Assembly (NCBI RefSeq): GCF_036014115.1
Contig: NZ_CP107913.1
Span: forward strand, 3,705,001-3,769,000
DNA: 64,000 bases
Source: Streptomyces sp. NBC_00448
GTDB lineage: Bacteria > Actinomycetota > Actinomycetes > Streptomycetales > Streptomycetaceae
Direction: 5' to 3'
The position numbers were made by a program, and so were the translations under genes. The stretch's first letter is position 1; each line of letters begins with the position of its first letter. Positions 26,137 through 36,089 of this stretch are shown piece by piece. Below the pieces are notes generated by a model. That model saw only the letters and a program-made list of their open reading frames with translations, ran no database searches and was not told the origin of the DNA.

Positions 26137-28050
26137 ATGCGCGACGGCAGGGCGGGAGGGCCCGGATACGGGGCCGCTTCCAACCCCGGCGGCCCGGAGT
26201 GGGACCAGGGCTCCTACCACGAGGGGTACCCGCAGGACCTCCGCCAGGGCCGGCCTCCCGGCGGCCCGCCGTACGCACCCTACGAGAACGACTTCGCCCC
26301 GGCCGCGGAGCCGCCGCTGCACGACGGCGCGATACCCGGGCCGCGTTCGGCCGGGTACCCGACCGAGCGCGGCGGCGGCGCGGACGGCGCCGGCGACGGG
26401 ATCGGCGGCGGTTCGGGCTCCGGCGGACCGGGAGGTCCGGGCGGACCCGGCGGACCCGGCGACTCCGGCAGTTCCGGTGACGGCACCGGCGCGGCCGGTC
26501 AGGGCGGCGGCCACCGGCGCGGCGGGCGGCGCAAGGCCAAGAGCCGCAAGCGCAAGGTCATCCGCTGGGTGGCGATCGCGGTCGCGGTGGCCGTCCTCGG
26601 TTCCGCGGGCGCGGCCTACGGCTACTACGAGTACCTCGCCGGCAAGATCCGCAAGGGCGAGCGCAGCAGCGGCAAGACCACCGTCGCCAAGTCCAAGGCG
26701 AACTCGGCCGGCCAGACGCCGATGAACATCCTCATCCTGGGCTCGGACACGCGCGACGATCCCGAGGACGCGAAGCTCGGCGGCGCCGCCGACGCGACCG
26801 GCGCCCGAGCCGACGTGATCATGATCGCGCACCTGTCGGCCGACCGCAGCAACATGTCGGTGGTCAGCATCCCGCGCGACACCCGGGTGGACATCCCCGA
26901 GTGCACCGACCCCAAGACGCACCAGGTGTACGCGAAGAAGAACGCCATCATCAACGAGTCGCTCGGCCGGGGCGGCGCGGGCTGCACGCTGGCCACGGTG
27001 CAGAACCTCACCGGCCTCTACATCGACCACTGGCTGACCATCGACTTCGCCGGCGTGGTGAAGATGGCCGACGTGGTCGGCGGCGTCGACGTCTGCGTCA
27101 AGGAGAACGTCGACGACCACCCGACCGCGGCCCAGCCCGGCGGCTCGCACCTGCACCTGACCAAGGGCACCCACACCGTCAAGGGCAACCAGGCGCTCCA
27201 GTGGCTGCGCACCCGGCACGCTTTCGGCAGCGACGCGGGCCGCTCGAAGGCCCAGCACATGTACATGAGTTCGCTGATCCGCAAGCTGCGCAGCCAGAAC
27301 CTCTTCACCGACCCGGCGAAGCTCAACAAGATCGCCACCACCGCGATGTCCGCGTTCGAGGTGTCCTCCGAGATCGGCACCCCGAAGAAGCTCTACGACC
27401 TCGGGATGCAGCTCAAGACGATCCCGCCGGACCGGATCACGATGGCGACCATGCCGCGCATCGCCGACCCGGAGGCCCCCGACGCGCACTACCTGCCGGC
27501 GCCGAGCGCCGCCACGGTCTGGTCGCTGCTGCGCAACGACGTGGCGATGGACGCCAACGGCAAGGCGAAGACCAGCACCGCGTCGCCCAAGCCGAGCACG
27601 TCGGCGCCGTCGGGCCCGGCGGCCGAGGCCGCGGCGAGCATCCCGGTCACCGTGGTCAACGGCACCGCGGGAAGCGCGGACGGCGTGGCGACCCCGGGCC
27701 GCGCCGGCTCGATCGCCCAGACGCTCGGCACCGCCGGCTTCACCAAGACCGAGGCGAGCCAGAACACCGCGCCCCGGGAGAGCACCGTGCTGAACTACCC
27801 GTCCAGCGGCGGCGCGCAGAGCAAGTCCGACGCGCTGTCCGTGGCGAAGGCGCTGAAGATCCCCTCGAACAACGTCAAGGCGTCCTCCGACGTGCAGACG
27901 ATCACCCTGACGATCGGCTCGGACTGGAAGAGCGGCACCGACTACAGCAAGACGCTGCCGAAGGCGGGCTCCGTGCCCGACGACGCCGATGTGATCAACG
28001 GCGCCGACACCAAGGGCTGCATGGACATCCTGCCGACCTACCAGTTCTGA
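26137..28050 (+). CDS. LCP-family cell-wall polymer ligase with LytR_C domain
   Basis: The 637-residue protein has a long Gly/Pro-rich cytoplasmic N-terminus (1-125), a basic stretch, one helix (about 145-166), an LCP domain (about 195-400) and a LytR_C domain (about 500-610). Catalytic motifs are complete: GSDTR, ADVIMIAH, SIPRDT, LRTRH. The frame begins at 26095, but ATG 26137 has a GGAGGAG ribosome site six bases upstream. It is preceded by a structured leader and followed by a perfect terminator, so it is a single-gene unit. Confidence 0.94.
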   Translation: MRDGRAGGPGYGAASNPGGPEWDQGSYHEGYPQDLRQGRPPGGPPYAPYENDFAPAAEPPLHDGAIPGPRSAGYPTERGGGADGAGDGIGGGSGSGGPGGPGGPGGPGDSGSSGDGTGAAGQGGGHRRGGRRKAKSRKRKVIRWVAIAVAVAVLGSAGAAYGYYEYLAGKIRKGERSSGKTTVAKSKANSAGQTPMNILILGSDTRDDPEDAKLGGAADATGARADVIMIAHLSADRSNMSVVSIPRDTRVDIPECTDPKTHQVYAKKNAIINESLGRGGAGCTLATVQNLTGLYIDHWLTIDFAGVVKMADVVGGVDVCVKENVDDHPTAAQPGGSHLHLTKGTHTVKGNQALQWLRTRHAFGSDAGRSKAQHMYMSSLIRKLRSQNLFTDPAKLNKIATTAMSAFEVSSEIGTPKKLYDLGMQLKTIPPDRITMATMPRIADPEAPDAHYLPAPSAATVWSLLRNDVAMDANGKAKTSTASPKPSTSAPSGPAAEAAASIPVTVVNGTAGSADGVATPGRAGSIAQTLGTAGFTKTEASQNTAPRESTVLNYPSSGGAQSKSDALSVAKALKIPSNNVKASSDVQTITLTIGSDWKSGTDYSKTLPKAGSVPDDADVINGADTKGCMDILPTYQF

Positions 28051-28096
28051 CCGCCGGCGCGGATACGGCGAGCGGCGCGGATACGGCGGGCGAAGC

Positions 28097-28135
28097 GGCG
28101 AGGGCCCACCGGAACTTCTCCGGTGGGCCCTCGCC
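28097..28135. terminator. perfect 16-bp bidirectional terminator
   Basis: GGCGAGGGCCCACCGG (28097-28112) pairs perfectly with 28120-28135 around a 7-nt loop. It separates the plus-strand LCP gene from the convergent glycosyltransferase and should work for both. Confidence 0.92.
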
Positions 28136-28160
28136 GTACTGCTGGCGCGGTGGGCGACGG

Positions 28161-29210
28161 CTACACGTCGGCCGGCGCGGTGCGTGCGGGGTCGGTCACC
28201 GCGGGGCGGCGGCTGGCGATGACCCGGCGGGCCAGCGAGCGCGGGCTGGTGAGGAAGCCGAAGCCCCAGCACGTGTGCATGGTGGCCAGCGCGAGCGGGA
28301 CCCGCAGCCGGGCGCCGACCGGCAGGCCGCGCCCGGCCGGCAGCGAACCGGCGGTGATGCCGACGACGTACGCGGCCGGGACGGCCAGGGCCCACGGGGT
28401 GAGGGCGGCGCCGACGACGATGCCGGCCGCGTTGGCCAGCAGGGCCGCCGGGGCGGCGAGGTAGCGCAGGTTCACCGAGCCGCGGTGGTAGCGGGTCACC
28501 ACGCGGCGCCAGCGGCCGTAGTCCCTGTACTGCCTGGCGAGGGTGCGCACGCTGGGCCGGGGCCGGTAGGAGACCCGCAGTTCGGGCGAGAACCAGATGA
28601 GGTGGCCGGCCTCGCGGATGCGGTAGTTCAGCTCCCAGTCCTGGGCGCGGACGAACTCCACGTTGTAGCCGCCCTGCCGCTCCAGCACCTCGCGGCGGAA
28701 GACGCCGAGGTAGACGGTGTCGGCGGGGGCGGCGGCCCCGCCGGTGTGGAAGGCCGCGTTGCCGACGCCGATCTTCGACGTCATGGCGGCGGCGACCGCG
28801 CGCTCCCAGTCGTTCTCGCCCTCCGCGTGCATGAGCCCGCCGACGTTCGCCGCGCCGGTCTCCTCCAGCAGGCGGACGGCGGTGGCGATGTAGTCCGGCG
28901 AGAGCATGCCGTGGCCGTCGACGCGGACCACGACCGGGTGCCGGGACGCCCTGATCGCCGCGTTGAGCGCGGCGGGGGTGCGGCCGGCGGGGTTGGGCAC
29001 CGTATGCACCCGGGGGTCCTCCGCGACCAGCTCCGCGGCGATCGCGTCGGTGCGGTCCGCGGACGGGCCGAGCGCGATGACGACTTCGAGCTCGCCCGGG
29101 TAGTCCTGCTCCAGGATGTGCCGGACGGAATCGCGCAGGTGACGCTCTTCGTCGAGCACCGGCATGATCACGGAGACCGCCGGGAGCGAGGCGGGGGCGA
29201 CGGCGTTCAT
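28161..29210 (-). CDS. ExoA-like family 2 glycosyltransferase
   Basis: The 349-residue inverting glycosyltransferase has SVIMPVLDEERHL (13-25), VRVDGHG in the DxD position, and an RAQDWELNYRI acceptor-site motif resembling succinoglycan ExoA proteins. Two or three C-terminal membrane segments follow (about 245-325). It probably extends a lipid-linked envelope sugar on the cytoplasmic face. The frame runs upstream into Pro/Glu repeats that are antisense to the next LCP gene; ATG 29210 begins the conserved part, and TAACGT ends eight bases before it, suggesting a leaderless mRNA. Confidence 0.9.
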   Translation of the reverse strand: MNAVAPASLPAVSVIMPVLDEERHLRDSVRHILEQDYPGELEVVIALGPSADRTDAIAAELVAEDPRVHTVPNPAGRTPAALNAAIRASRHPVVVRVDGHGMLSPDYIATAVRLLEETGAANVGGLMHAEGENDWERAVAAAMTSKIGVGNAAFHTGGAAAPADTVYLGVFRREVLERQGGYNVEFVRAQDWELNYRIREAGHLIWFSPELRVSYRPRPSVRTLARQYRDYGRWRRVVTRYHRGSVNLRYLAAPAALLANAAGIVVGAALTPWALAVPAAYVVGITAGSLPAGRGLPVGARLRVPLALATMHTCWGFGFLTSPRSLARRVIASRRPAVTDPARTAPADV

Positions 29211-29371
29211 CCCGGCAAACGTTACCGCTAACGGGGGACACCAGCGCGTGGGGTGAGGACTGACAGTCCTATTTGTCCCTAGCCTGAACGGGTCTGTACG
29301 CAGCCGCTGTGTCGCAGTGCGTCGTCCTGCCCGCATCGCGACGGCTGCACCGCCCTGTTCGGAGGTCGCCC

Positions 29372-31138
<1,767 letters not shown>

Positions 31139-31222
31139 ACCGTCGCCGAGCGGCCTGCCCGGCTACCGCTGTCTGCCCGGCCGGAGCCGTCCGTCCCGCT
31201 GCCGCTGTCCGTCCGGCCGGCG

Positions 31223-31792
31223 CTACCCGTCCAGGCCCTCCGCGGCCCGCTCGCGGCGTAGCTCCAGGATCGCCCGGCGGCGGGCCAGCCGGTGGGTGCG
31301 GCGGATCTGGGCCTCCTGCCAGCGGCCCCGGTCCCGGTCGGTCTCGGGGAGCAGCGGCGGCACCGGCCGCGGCTTGCCGTCGGCGTCGACGGCCACGAAG
31401 ACCAGGTAGGCGCTGGCGACCTGCTCGCCGGGGCCGGCCTGGTTCCACCGCTCGGCGACCACCCGTACCCCGACCTCCATGGAGGTCTTCCCGGTCCAGT
31501 TCACCTGGGCCTTGACCTTGAGCAGGTCGCCGACCCTGACCGGTGCGAGGAAGGCCATCTCGTCCATGGCGCCGGTCACCGCCGGGCCCTCGGAGTGCCG
31601 GCCCGCGACGGCGCCCGCCGCGTCGTCCACCAGTTTCATCACGACGCCGCCGTGCACGGTGCCCAGCAGGTTCGTGTCATGGGCGCTCATGATGTGCGAG
31701 AGCATGATGCGGGAAGCGGAGGTGGGCTTGCCCGGGAGGACCGGGACCTGCGGGGTGGGCAGCGGTTCCGGGGTGGCGGATGAGTCGATCAC
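31223..31792 (-). CDS. acyl-CoA thioesterase, hotdog fold
   Basis: Hydrolyses acyl-CoA thioesters. The 189-residue protein shows the hotdog helix SAHDTNLLGTVHGGVVMKLVDDAAG-type sequence (shown in part: NLLGTVHGGVVMKLVDDA) and ends in an Arg-rich helix typical of actinobacterial members. The frame extends far upstream without meaning. GTG 31792 follows TACAGT by seven bases, a leaderless start that agrees with expected protein length. It is convergent with one LCP gene and divergent from another. Confidence 0.9.
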   Translation of the reverse strand: MIDSSATPEPLPTPQVPVLPGKPTSASRIMLSHIMSAHDTNLLGTVHGGVVMKLVDDAAGAVAGRHSEGPAVTGAMDEMAFLAPVRVGDLLKVKAQVNWTGKTSMEVGVRVVAERWNQAGPGEQVASAYLVFVAVDADGKPRPVPPLLPETDRDRGRWQEAQIRRTHRLARRRAILELRRERAAEGLDG

Positions 31793-31942
31793 GTCCCCAA
31801 CTGTAAGTCCGCCGTGAAATGTGTCGCGGTCCTGTATGCGTCTGTCGCGGATGTGCTGCGGCCGGTGGCCGAATGCATCGGATCTGCTACAGAACCGCCG
31901 GTGATTGCGGGTCCCCCGCCGGGTCCGGGCACACTGGCGGAC

Positions 31943-33151
31943 ATGAACGGTAGGAGCGATGACACCGAGCGGCGCAGGCTCGCCGAGCCTCCGCTGCCCC
32001 CAGAACTGTCGCCGCGCCGTGCCGCCGCTGCCCACGGCGGGGTCCCGCCGCAGCAGGCGCGGCGGCCGCAGCCGAGCCCGCAGCCGGGCGGCGGCTCCGG
32101 TGACGGCTACGGGCCGCCGGGCACCGGCGGGCCGGGCGGGCGCGGACCGCGCGGACCGCGCTGGAGCACCCGCAAGAAGCTCGGCTACACCGCGCTCGGC
32201 CTGGTCGTGGTGCTGCTCGTGGTGTCGGTCTCCACGTACTTCTGGGCCGACTCCAAGGTGCGCCGCCAGGTCGACCTGAGCGCCATCAACAACGAGCAGG
32301 GCGCGCCCGCCAAGGGCAAGGGCACCAACTACCTGATCGTGGGCTCCGACAGCCGCGAGGGTCTGTCCAAGGCCCAGGAGAAGGAGCTGCACACCGGCTC
32401 CGACTCCGGCCAGCGCACCGACTCGATGATGATCCTGCACACCGGCAGCAACGGCACCACCATGCTGAGCCTGCCGCGCGACTCCTACGTGACGATCCCG
32501 TCGTTCTACGGCAAGGAGACCAAGAAGCAGTACCCGGCCTCCACGCACAAGCTCAACAAGGCGTACGCGGACGGCGGCCCGGAGCTGCTGACCCGTACCG
32601 TCGAGCACGACACGGGCATCCACATCGACCACTACGCGGAGATCGGCTTCTCCGGCTTCGTGAACCTGGTCAACGCCCTCGGCGGGGTGCAGCTGTGCCT
32701 GGACTCGCCGTTGAAGGACAAGGCGTCGGGCGCGGACCTCAAGAAGGGCTGCCAGAAGGTCAACGGCAAGGAGTCCCTCGCCTACGTCCGCGAGCGGCAC
32801 CAGGAGGCGGACCAGGACCTGGGCCGGATGAAGCACCAGCAGCAGTTCCTCGCCACGCTGGCGCACCAGGCGGCGTCGCCGTCCACCATCCTCAACCCGT
32901 TCAAGCTCTACCCGGTGATCGGCTCCGGCCTGGACACCCTGGTGGTGGACAAGAACATGAGCCTGCTCGACCTGGCGCACATGTTCTTCGCGATGAAGAG
33001 CGTCAGCGGCGGCAAGGGCAACCAGCTGACGGTGCCGATAGCCAACGCCAACTACGAGACCGGGGACGGCGACTCGGTGCTGTGGGACAAGACGAAGGCG
33101 GGCCAGCTCTTCAGCGAGCTGCAGCAGGACCAGAAGGTCAGCGCAGGCTGA
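31943..33151 (+). CDS. LCP-family ligase, short form
   Basis: The 402-residue protein has a Pro/Arg/Gly-rich N-terminus (1-75), one helix (about 79-101), an LCP domain (about 125-330) and no LytR_C domain. All key residues are present: GSDSR, TDSMMILH, SLPRDS and VRERH. A frame to 31814 exists; ATG 31943 (MNGRSDDTERR) is a more typical N-terminus, though its ribosome site is weak. It ends before a strong terminator shared with the convergent gene. Confidence 0.92.
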   Translation: MNGRSDDTERRRLAEPPLPPELSPRRAAAAHGGVPPQQARRPQPSPQPGGGSGDGYGPPGTGGPGGRGPRGPRWSTRKKLGYTALGLVVVLLVVSVSTYFWADSKVRRQVDLSAINNEQGAPAKGKGTNYLIVGSDSREGLSKAQEKELHTGSDSGQRTDSMMILHTGSNGTTMLSLPRDSYVTIPSFYGKETKKQYPASTHKLNKAYADGGPELLTRTVEHDTGIHIDHYAEIGFSGFVNLVNALGGVQLCLDSPLKDKASGADLKKGCQKVNGKESLAYVRERHQEADQDLGRMKHQQQFLATLAHQAASPSTILNPFKLYPVIGSGLDTLVVDKNMSLLDLAHMFFAMKSVSGGKGNQLTVPIANANYETGDGDSVLWDKTKAGQLFSELQQDQKVSAG

Positions 33152-33176
33152 CCGGACCGCACTCCCGGGCACGCGC

Positions 33177-33219
33177 ACCGCGGCCCCGGCTCCCGCCTGG
33201 CGGGGGCCGGGGCCGCGGT
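33177..33219. terminator. strong bidirectional terminator
   Basis: ACCGCGGCCCCGGC (33177-33190) pairs perfectly over 14 bp with 33206-33219; the loop can form a further CCCGC/GCGGG stem. It separates convergent genes. Confidence 0.9.
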
Positions 33220-33222
33220 CGT

Positions 33223-33645
33223 TCACTGGGCGACGGGCATCCCGGTCGCCGCCGGCACCCACTGGTCGAGCTCGTTGCGCCAGTAGCGCGCGACGTTCAG
33301 CCGGGTCGGCTTCTCCTGGCCGGGGAGCTGGAACTTCAGCGAGCTCCACATCGTGTTGCGGTGGACCTCGCTGATCAGGCGGGCCGCCTCCTGCCGCGGT
33401 ATCGCCGCCACGAGTTCCTTGGGGCGGGCGCTCATCCGGCTCGCCTTGTGGAAGACCACGGCCTGCTCGGTGACCGTGACGAAGTAGTACTTCACGAACA
33501 GCGTGCCCATGGCACCGATGGCGGCGATCAACCACGGGCTCGGACCGGTCTGGACGTGGATCGTGGCGATCGGCCGGTCGCCCGGATTGATCTCCGCGAT
33601 GGCCTGCGCCACCTGCTCCTGCATGGTGGACTTGCGAATGGCCAT
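33223..33645 (-). CDS. small membrane-associated PH-domain-like protein
   Basis: The 140-residue protein is mainly hydrophilic with one hydrophobic segment (about residues 35-55, PWLIAAIGAMGTLFVKYYFV). The following strand pattern (VTVTEQAVVFHKA ... AAIPRQEAARL) resembles bacterial PH-like domains. No enzyme motif is seen. ATG 33645 begins MAIRKSTMQEQ, with a GGGGG ribosome site nearby; the ORF upstream of this lacks conservation. Function unknown; a homologous family is common in streptomycetes. Confidence 0.65.
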   Translation of the reverse strand: MAIRKSTMQEQVAQAIAEINPGDRPIATIHVQTGPSPWLIAAIGAMGTLFVKYYFVTVTEQAVVFHKASRMSARPKELVAAIPRQEAARLISEVHRNTMWSSLKFQLPGQEKPTRLNVARYWRNELDQWVPAATGMPVAQ

Positions 33646-33681
33646 GACGTGCCCCCATTTTTTGGACGTGCTGACATGCGA

Positions 33682-33715
33682 CGACGCCGCCACCGGCGAA
33701 CCGGCGGCGGCGTCG
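33682..33715 (-). terminator. terminator after the LAETG protein gene
   Basis: CGACGCCGCC (33682-33691) pairs with GGCGGCGTCG (33706-33715) over 10 bp. It lies 75 bp after the stop of the surface protein gene. Confidence 0.7.
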
Positions 33716-33789
33716 CAGCGTACCGTCCTCGAACCTGTCGGGGACATGCTGGGAACGTCGTTGAGACGAACCCGTGACGAGCCCGAGGG

Positions 33790-34470
33790 TCAGTGGCGCG
33801 CGGAAGCCGCGCGACGGCGCAGACCGAAGACGGCGCCACCGCCGACGACCACCAGGGCGCCCGCGATGCCCGCGATCATCCCGGTGTTGCTGCCGCCACC
33901 GGTCTCGGCGAGGTTGCCGCTGGGCGACGGGGAGCTGGTGTCGGCCACGGCGGCGGCCGACGTGCTGGCCGCGGCGGTCGGGCTGGCGGACGGCGCCTCA
34001 CTGGTCGGCGAGGTCGACGGCACGGAGCCCGCCGGGGTCGTCGGGGAGTCCGACGGGGAGGCGGTCGGGGTGCTGCTGGCGCCGCACTCGGTGTTCGGCA
34101 GGGTGACGCCGTTGCCGATGGCCTGGTTGTCGAAGTGGTTCGCGACGGACGCGAGCACCTGGTAGTGCGTGCCGGCGGCCCACGGGACCGAGATGGCGAA
34201 GTCACTGCTCCGGTCGTTGTACGGCTGCTGGGCGACCTGCTTGCCGCTGTCGTCCTTGACCGTGATCGTGACCGGGCGGCTGCCGTCGGTGTCGTGGACG
34301 GTGATGACGCCCTTGCCGCTCGGCTGGTCGCAGGTGACGGAACCGGTGAGCGAGAAATCGCCGATGTTACAAGCTGACGCGGTGCCTGCGACGCCCAGCG
34401 CGAGAGCGGCTGCGGCGGAGGCAACGCCTACGGAACGCACCGTGAGAGAGGTGCGGCGGGATATGGACAC
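33790..34470 (-). CDS. LAETG sortase-anchored surface protein
   Basis: A 226-residue secreted protein. It has a signal peptide (about 1-33, Ser-Ala-Cys near the cleavage site), a small beta domain with three cysteines (34-128), a Ser/Pro/Thr stalk (130-185), then LAETG (187-191), a hydrophobic helix and an Arg-rich tail. This matches class E sortase substrates of Streptomyces, which prefer LAxTG and are covalently fixed to peptidoglycan. The beta domain resembles none I can name. GTG 34470 has AAGGG upstream. No sortase gene is in the window. Confidence 0.9.
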   Translation of the reverse strand: MSISRRTSLTVRSVGVASAAAALALGVAGTASACNIGDFSLTGSVTCDQPSGKGVITVHDTDGSRPVTITVKDDSGKQVAQQPYNDRSSDFAISVPWAAGTHYQVLASVANHFDNQAIGNGVTLPNTECGASSTPTASPSDSPTTPAGSVPSTSPTSEAPSASPTAAASTSAAAVADTSSPSPSGNLAETGGGSNTGMIAGIAGALVVVGGGAVFGLRRRAASARH

Positions 34471-34755
34471 GTTTGCCCTTCACAGATTCGGAGCAGAAGC
34501 GCGGATGGCCATCCAGCGAGTGGCGTACGCCCCCCGTCGCTGCTGATGGCCCACACAGCTCTACAAGTGTCTGCGGTTGCTTGTCAATTGATTGCAAATC
34601 CCCCGCTAAACCTTTCCAACCACCCAAAGTTCGCCCAGCCGGTCACGGCTCCGTGTGCGTTTATTACAGAGTTGAGACGTAGCGGAACCGCACGCGCCGG
34701 ACGCCGGCTTCGACGTCACGCCGCAATTGCACCCGGAGCCCCGGGGGACACCGTC
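34471..34755. other. AT-richer promoter region of the LAETG gene
   Basis: About 285 bp, clearly lower in GC than the rest of the window (for example 34575-34620). It carries the promoter described separately and the words TTGTCAATTGATTGCAAAT. No gene is seen. Confidence 0.5.
34558..34587 (-). promoter_or_regulatory. promoter of the LAETG surface protein
   Basis: On the minus strand, consensus -35 TTGACA (34587-34582) and -10 TAGAGC (34563-34558) are 18 bases apart. A start near 34551 gives an 80-nt leader. Confidence 0.55.
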
Positions 34756-34785
34756 GGTGGCTCCCGGCCGCGGCCGGGAGCCACC
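34756..34785 (-). terminator. perfect 30-bp palindrome, terminator of acyl-CoA dehydrogenase
   Basis: GGTGGCTCCCGGCCG is followed at once by its exact inverse complement. It starts five bases after the acyl-CoA dehydrogenase stop codon. Confidence 0.9.
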
Positions 34786-34789
34786 GGGT

Positions 34790-35953
34790 TCAGCCCTTGA
34801 GGAGCTGACGGGCCATCACGATGCGCTGGACCTGGTTGGTGCCCTCGTAGATCTGGGTGATCTTGGCGTCGCGCATCATGCGTTCGACGGGGTAGTCGCG
34901 GGTGTAGCCGTAGCCGCCCAGGAGTTGGACCGCGTCGGTGGTGATCTCCATGGCGGCGTCGGAGGCGTAGCACTTGGCGGCGGCGCCGAAGAAGGTCAGG
35001 TCGGGGTCGGAGCGTTCGGACTTGGCGGCGGCGGCGTAGGTGAGCTGGCGGGCGGCTTCCAGTTTCATGGCCATGTCGGCGAGCATGAACTGGATGCCCT
35101 GGAACTCGGCGATGGCCTTGCCGAACTGCTTGCGTTCCTGGACGTATCCCTTGGCGTAGTCCAGGGCGCCCTGGGCGATGCCCAGGGCCTGGGCGGCGAT
35201 GGTGACGCGGGTGTGGTCCAGGGTCTTCATCGCGGTGGCGAAGCCGGTGCCCTCCGCGCCGATCATCCGGTCGGCGGGGATGCGGACGTTGTCGAAGTAG
35301 ACCTCGCGGGTCGGGGAGCCCTTGATGCCGAGCTTCTTCTCCGGGGCGCCGAAGGACACGCCCTCGTCGTCCTTCTCGACCACGAACGCCGAGATGCCCT
35401 TGGAGCGCTTGTCGGGGTCGGTCACGGCCATCACCGTGTAGAACCGCGAGACACCCGCGTTGGTGATCCAGCGCTTGACGCCGTTGAGGACGAACCCGTC
35501 GCCGTCGCGCACCGCGCGGGTCTTCATCCCCGCCGCGTCCGAACCCGCCTCCGGCTCCGACAGCGCGTAGGAGAACATGCCCTCCTTGCGGGCCAGCGCC
35601 CCCAGGTACTTCGCCTTCAACTCCTCCGACCCCGACAGCTGCACCGGCATCGACCCCAGCTTGTTGACCGCCGGGATCAGCGAGGACGACGCACACACCC
35701 GCGCCACCTCCTCGATCACGATCACCGTCGACAACGCGTCCGCCCCCGAACCGTCATACGCCTCAGGAACATGGATCGCGTGCAGGTCGTTCGCCTCCAG
35801 CGCATCCCGCGCCTCCTGCGGAAAACGGCCCTGCTCATCGACCTCCGCGGCGAACGGCGCGATCTTGGCCTCGGCCATCGACCGGACGGCATCACGGAGC
35901 ATCTCGTGCTCCTCGGAGGTCCGGAACAGGTCGAAGTCGGCTGCTGCGGCCAT
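34790..35953 (-). CDS. acyl-CoA dehydrogenase
   Basis: FAD enzyme introducing a trans-2,3 double bond into acyl-CoA, passing electrons to ETF. The 387-residue protein has the family signatures ALSEPEAGSDA (FAD/substrate, about 130-140), LGGYGYTRDYPVERMMRD, and YEGTNQVQRI with the catalytic Glu of short/branched-chain enzymes. The substrate could be a short or branched acyl-CoA. Orthologous position to mycobacterial fadE25 supports a housekeeping role. ATG 35953 has GGGAG upstream; a TACTG-TT-CAGTA inverted repeat 27 bp further up is a likely TetR operator. Confidence 0.95.
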   Translation of the reverse strand: MAAAADFDLFRTSEEHEMLRDAVRSMAEAKIAPFAAEVDEQGRFPQEARDALEANDLHAIHVPEAYDGSGADALSTVIVIEEVARVCASSSLIPAVNKLGSMPVQLSGSEELKAKYLGALARKEGMFSYALSEPEAGSDAAGMKTRAVRDGDGFVLNGVKRWITNAGVSRFYTVMAVTDPDKRSKGISAFVVEKDDEGVSFGAPEKKLGIKGSPTREVYFDNVRIPADRMIGAEGTGFATAMKTLDHTRVTIAAQALGIAQGALDYAKGYVQERKQFGKAIAEFQGIQFMLADMAMKLEAARQLTYAAAAKSERSDPDLTFFGAAAKCYASDAAMEITTDAVQLLGGYGYTRDYPVERMMRDAKITQIYEGTNQVQRIVMARQLLKG

Positions 35954-35979
35954 GAAGTCTCACTCCCGAGTGTGTTCGC

Positions 35980-35991
35980 TACTGTTCAGTA
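35980..35991. promoter_or_regulatory. inverted repeat operator before acyl-CoA dehydrogenase
   Basis: TACTG-TT-CAGTA, extended by GTT on one side, resembles sites bound by TetR-type fatty acid regulators. It lies 27 bp upstream of the ATG. Confidence 0.5.
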
Positions 35992-36089
35992 ACCCCGTCA
36001 CCCTACGGTCGCGGGAGGGCGGGTGCCAACGGGCCCGCGCGGGTGATCCTTGCCCTCGCGTGACATCGGCGACACCCGGGCCGGGCGGA

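Noticed and set aside
26020..29241. 1073-codon minus-strand open frame
   Set aside because: It covers an LCP gene in antisense and the ExoA-like gene out of frame; both real genes have complete motifs.
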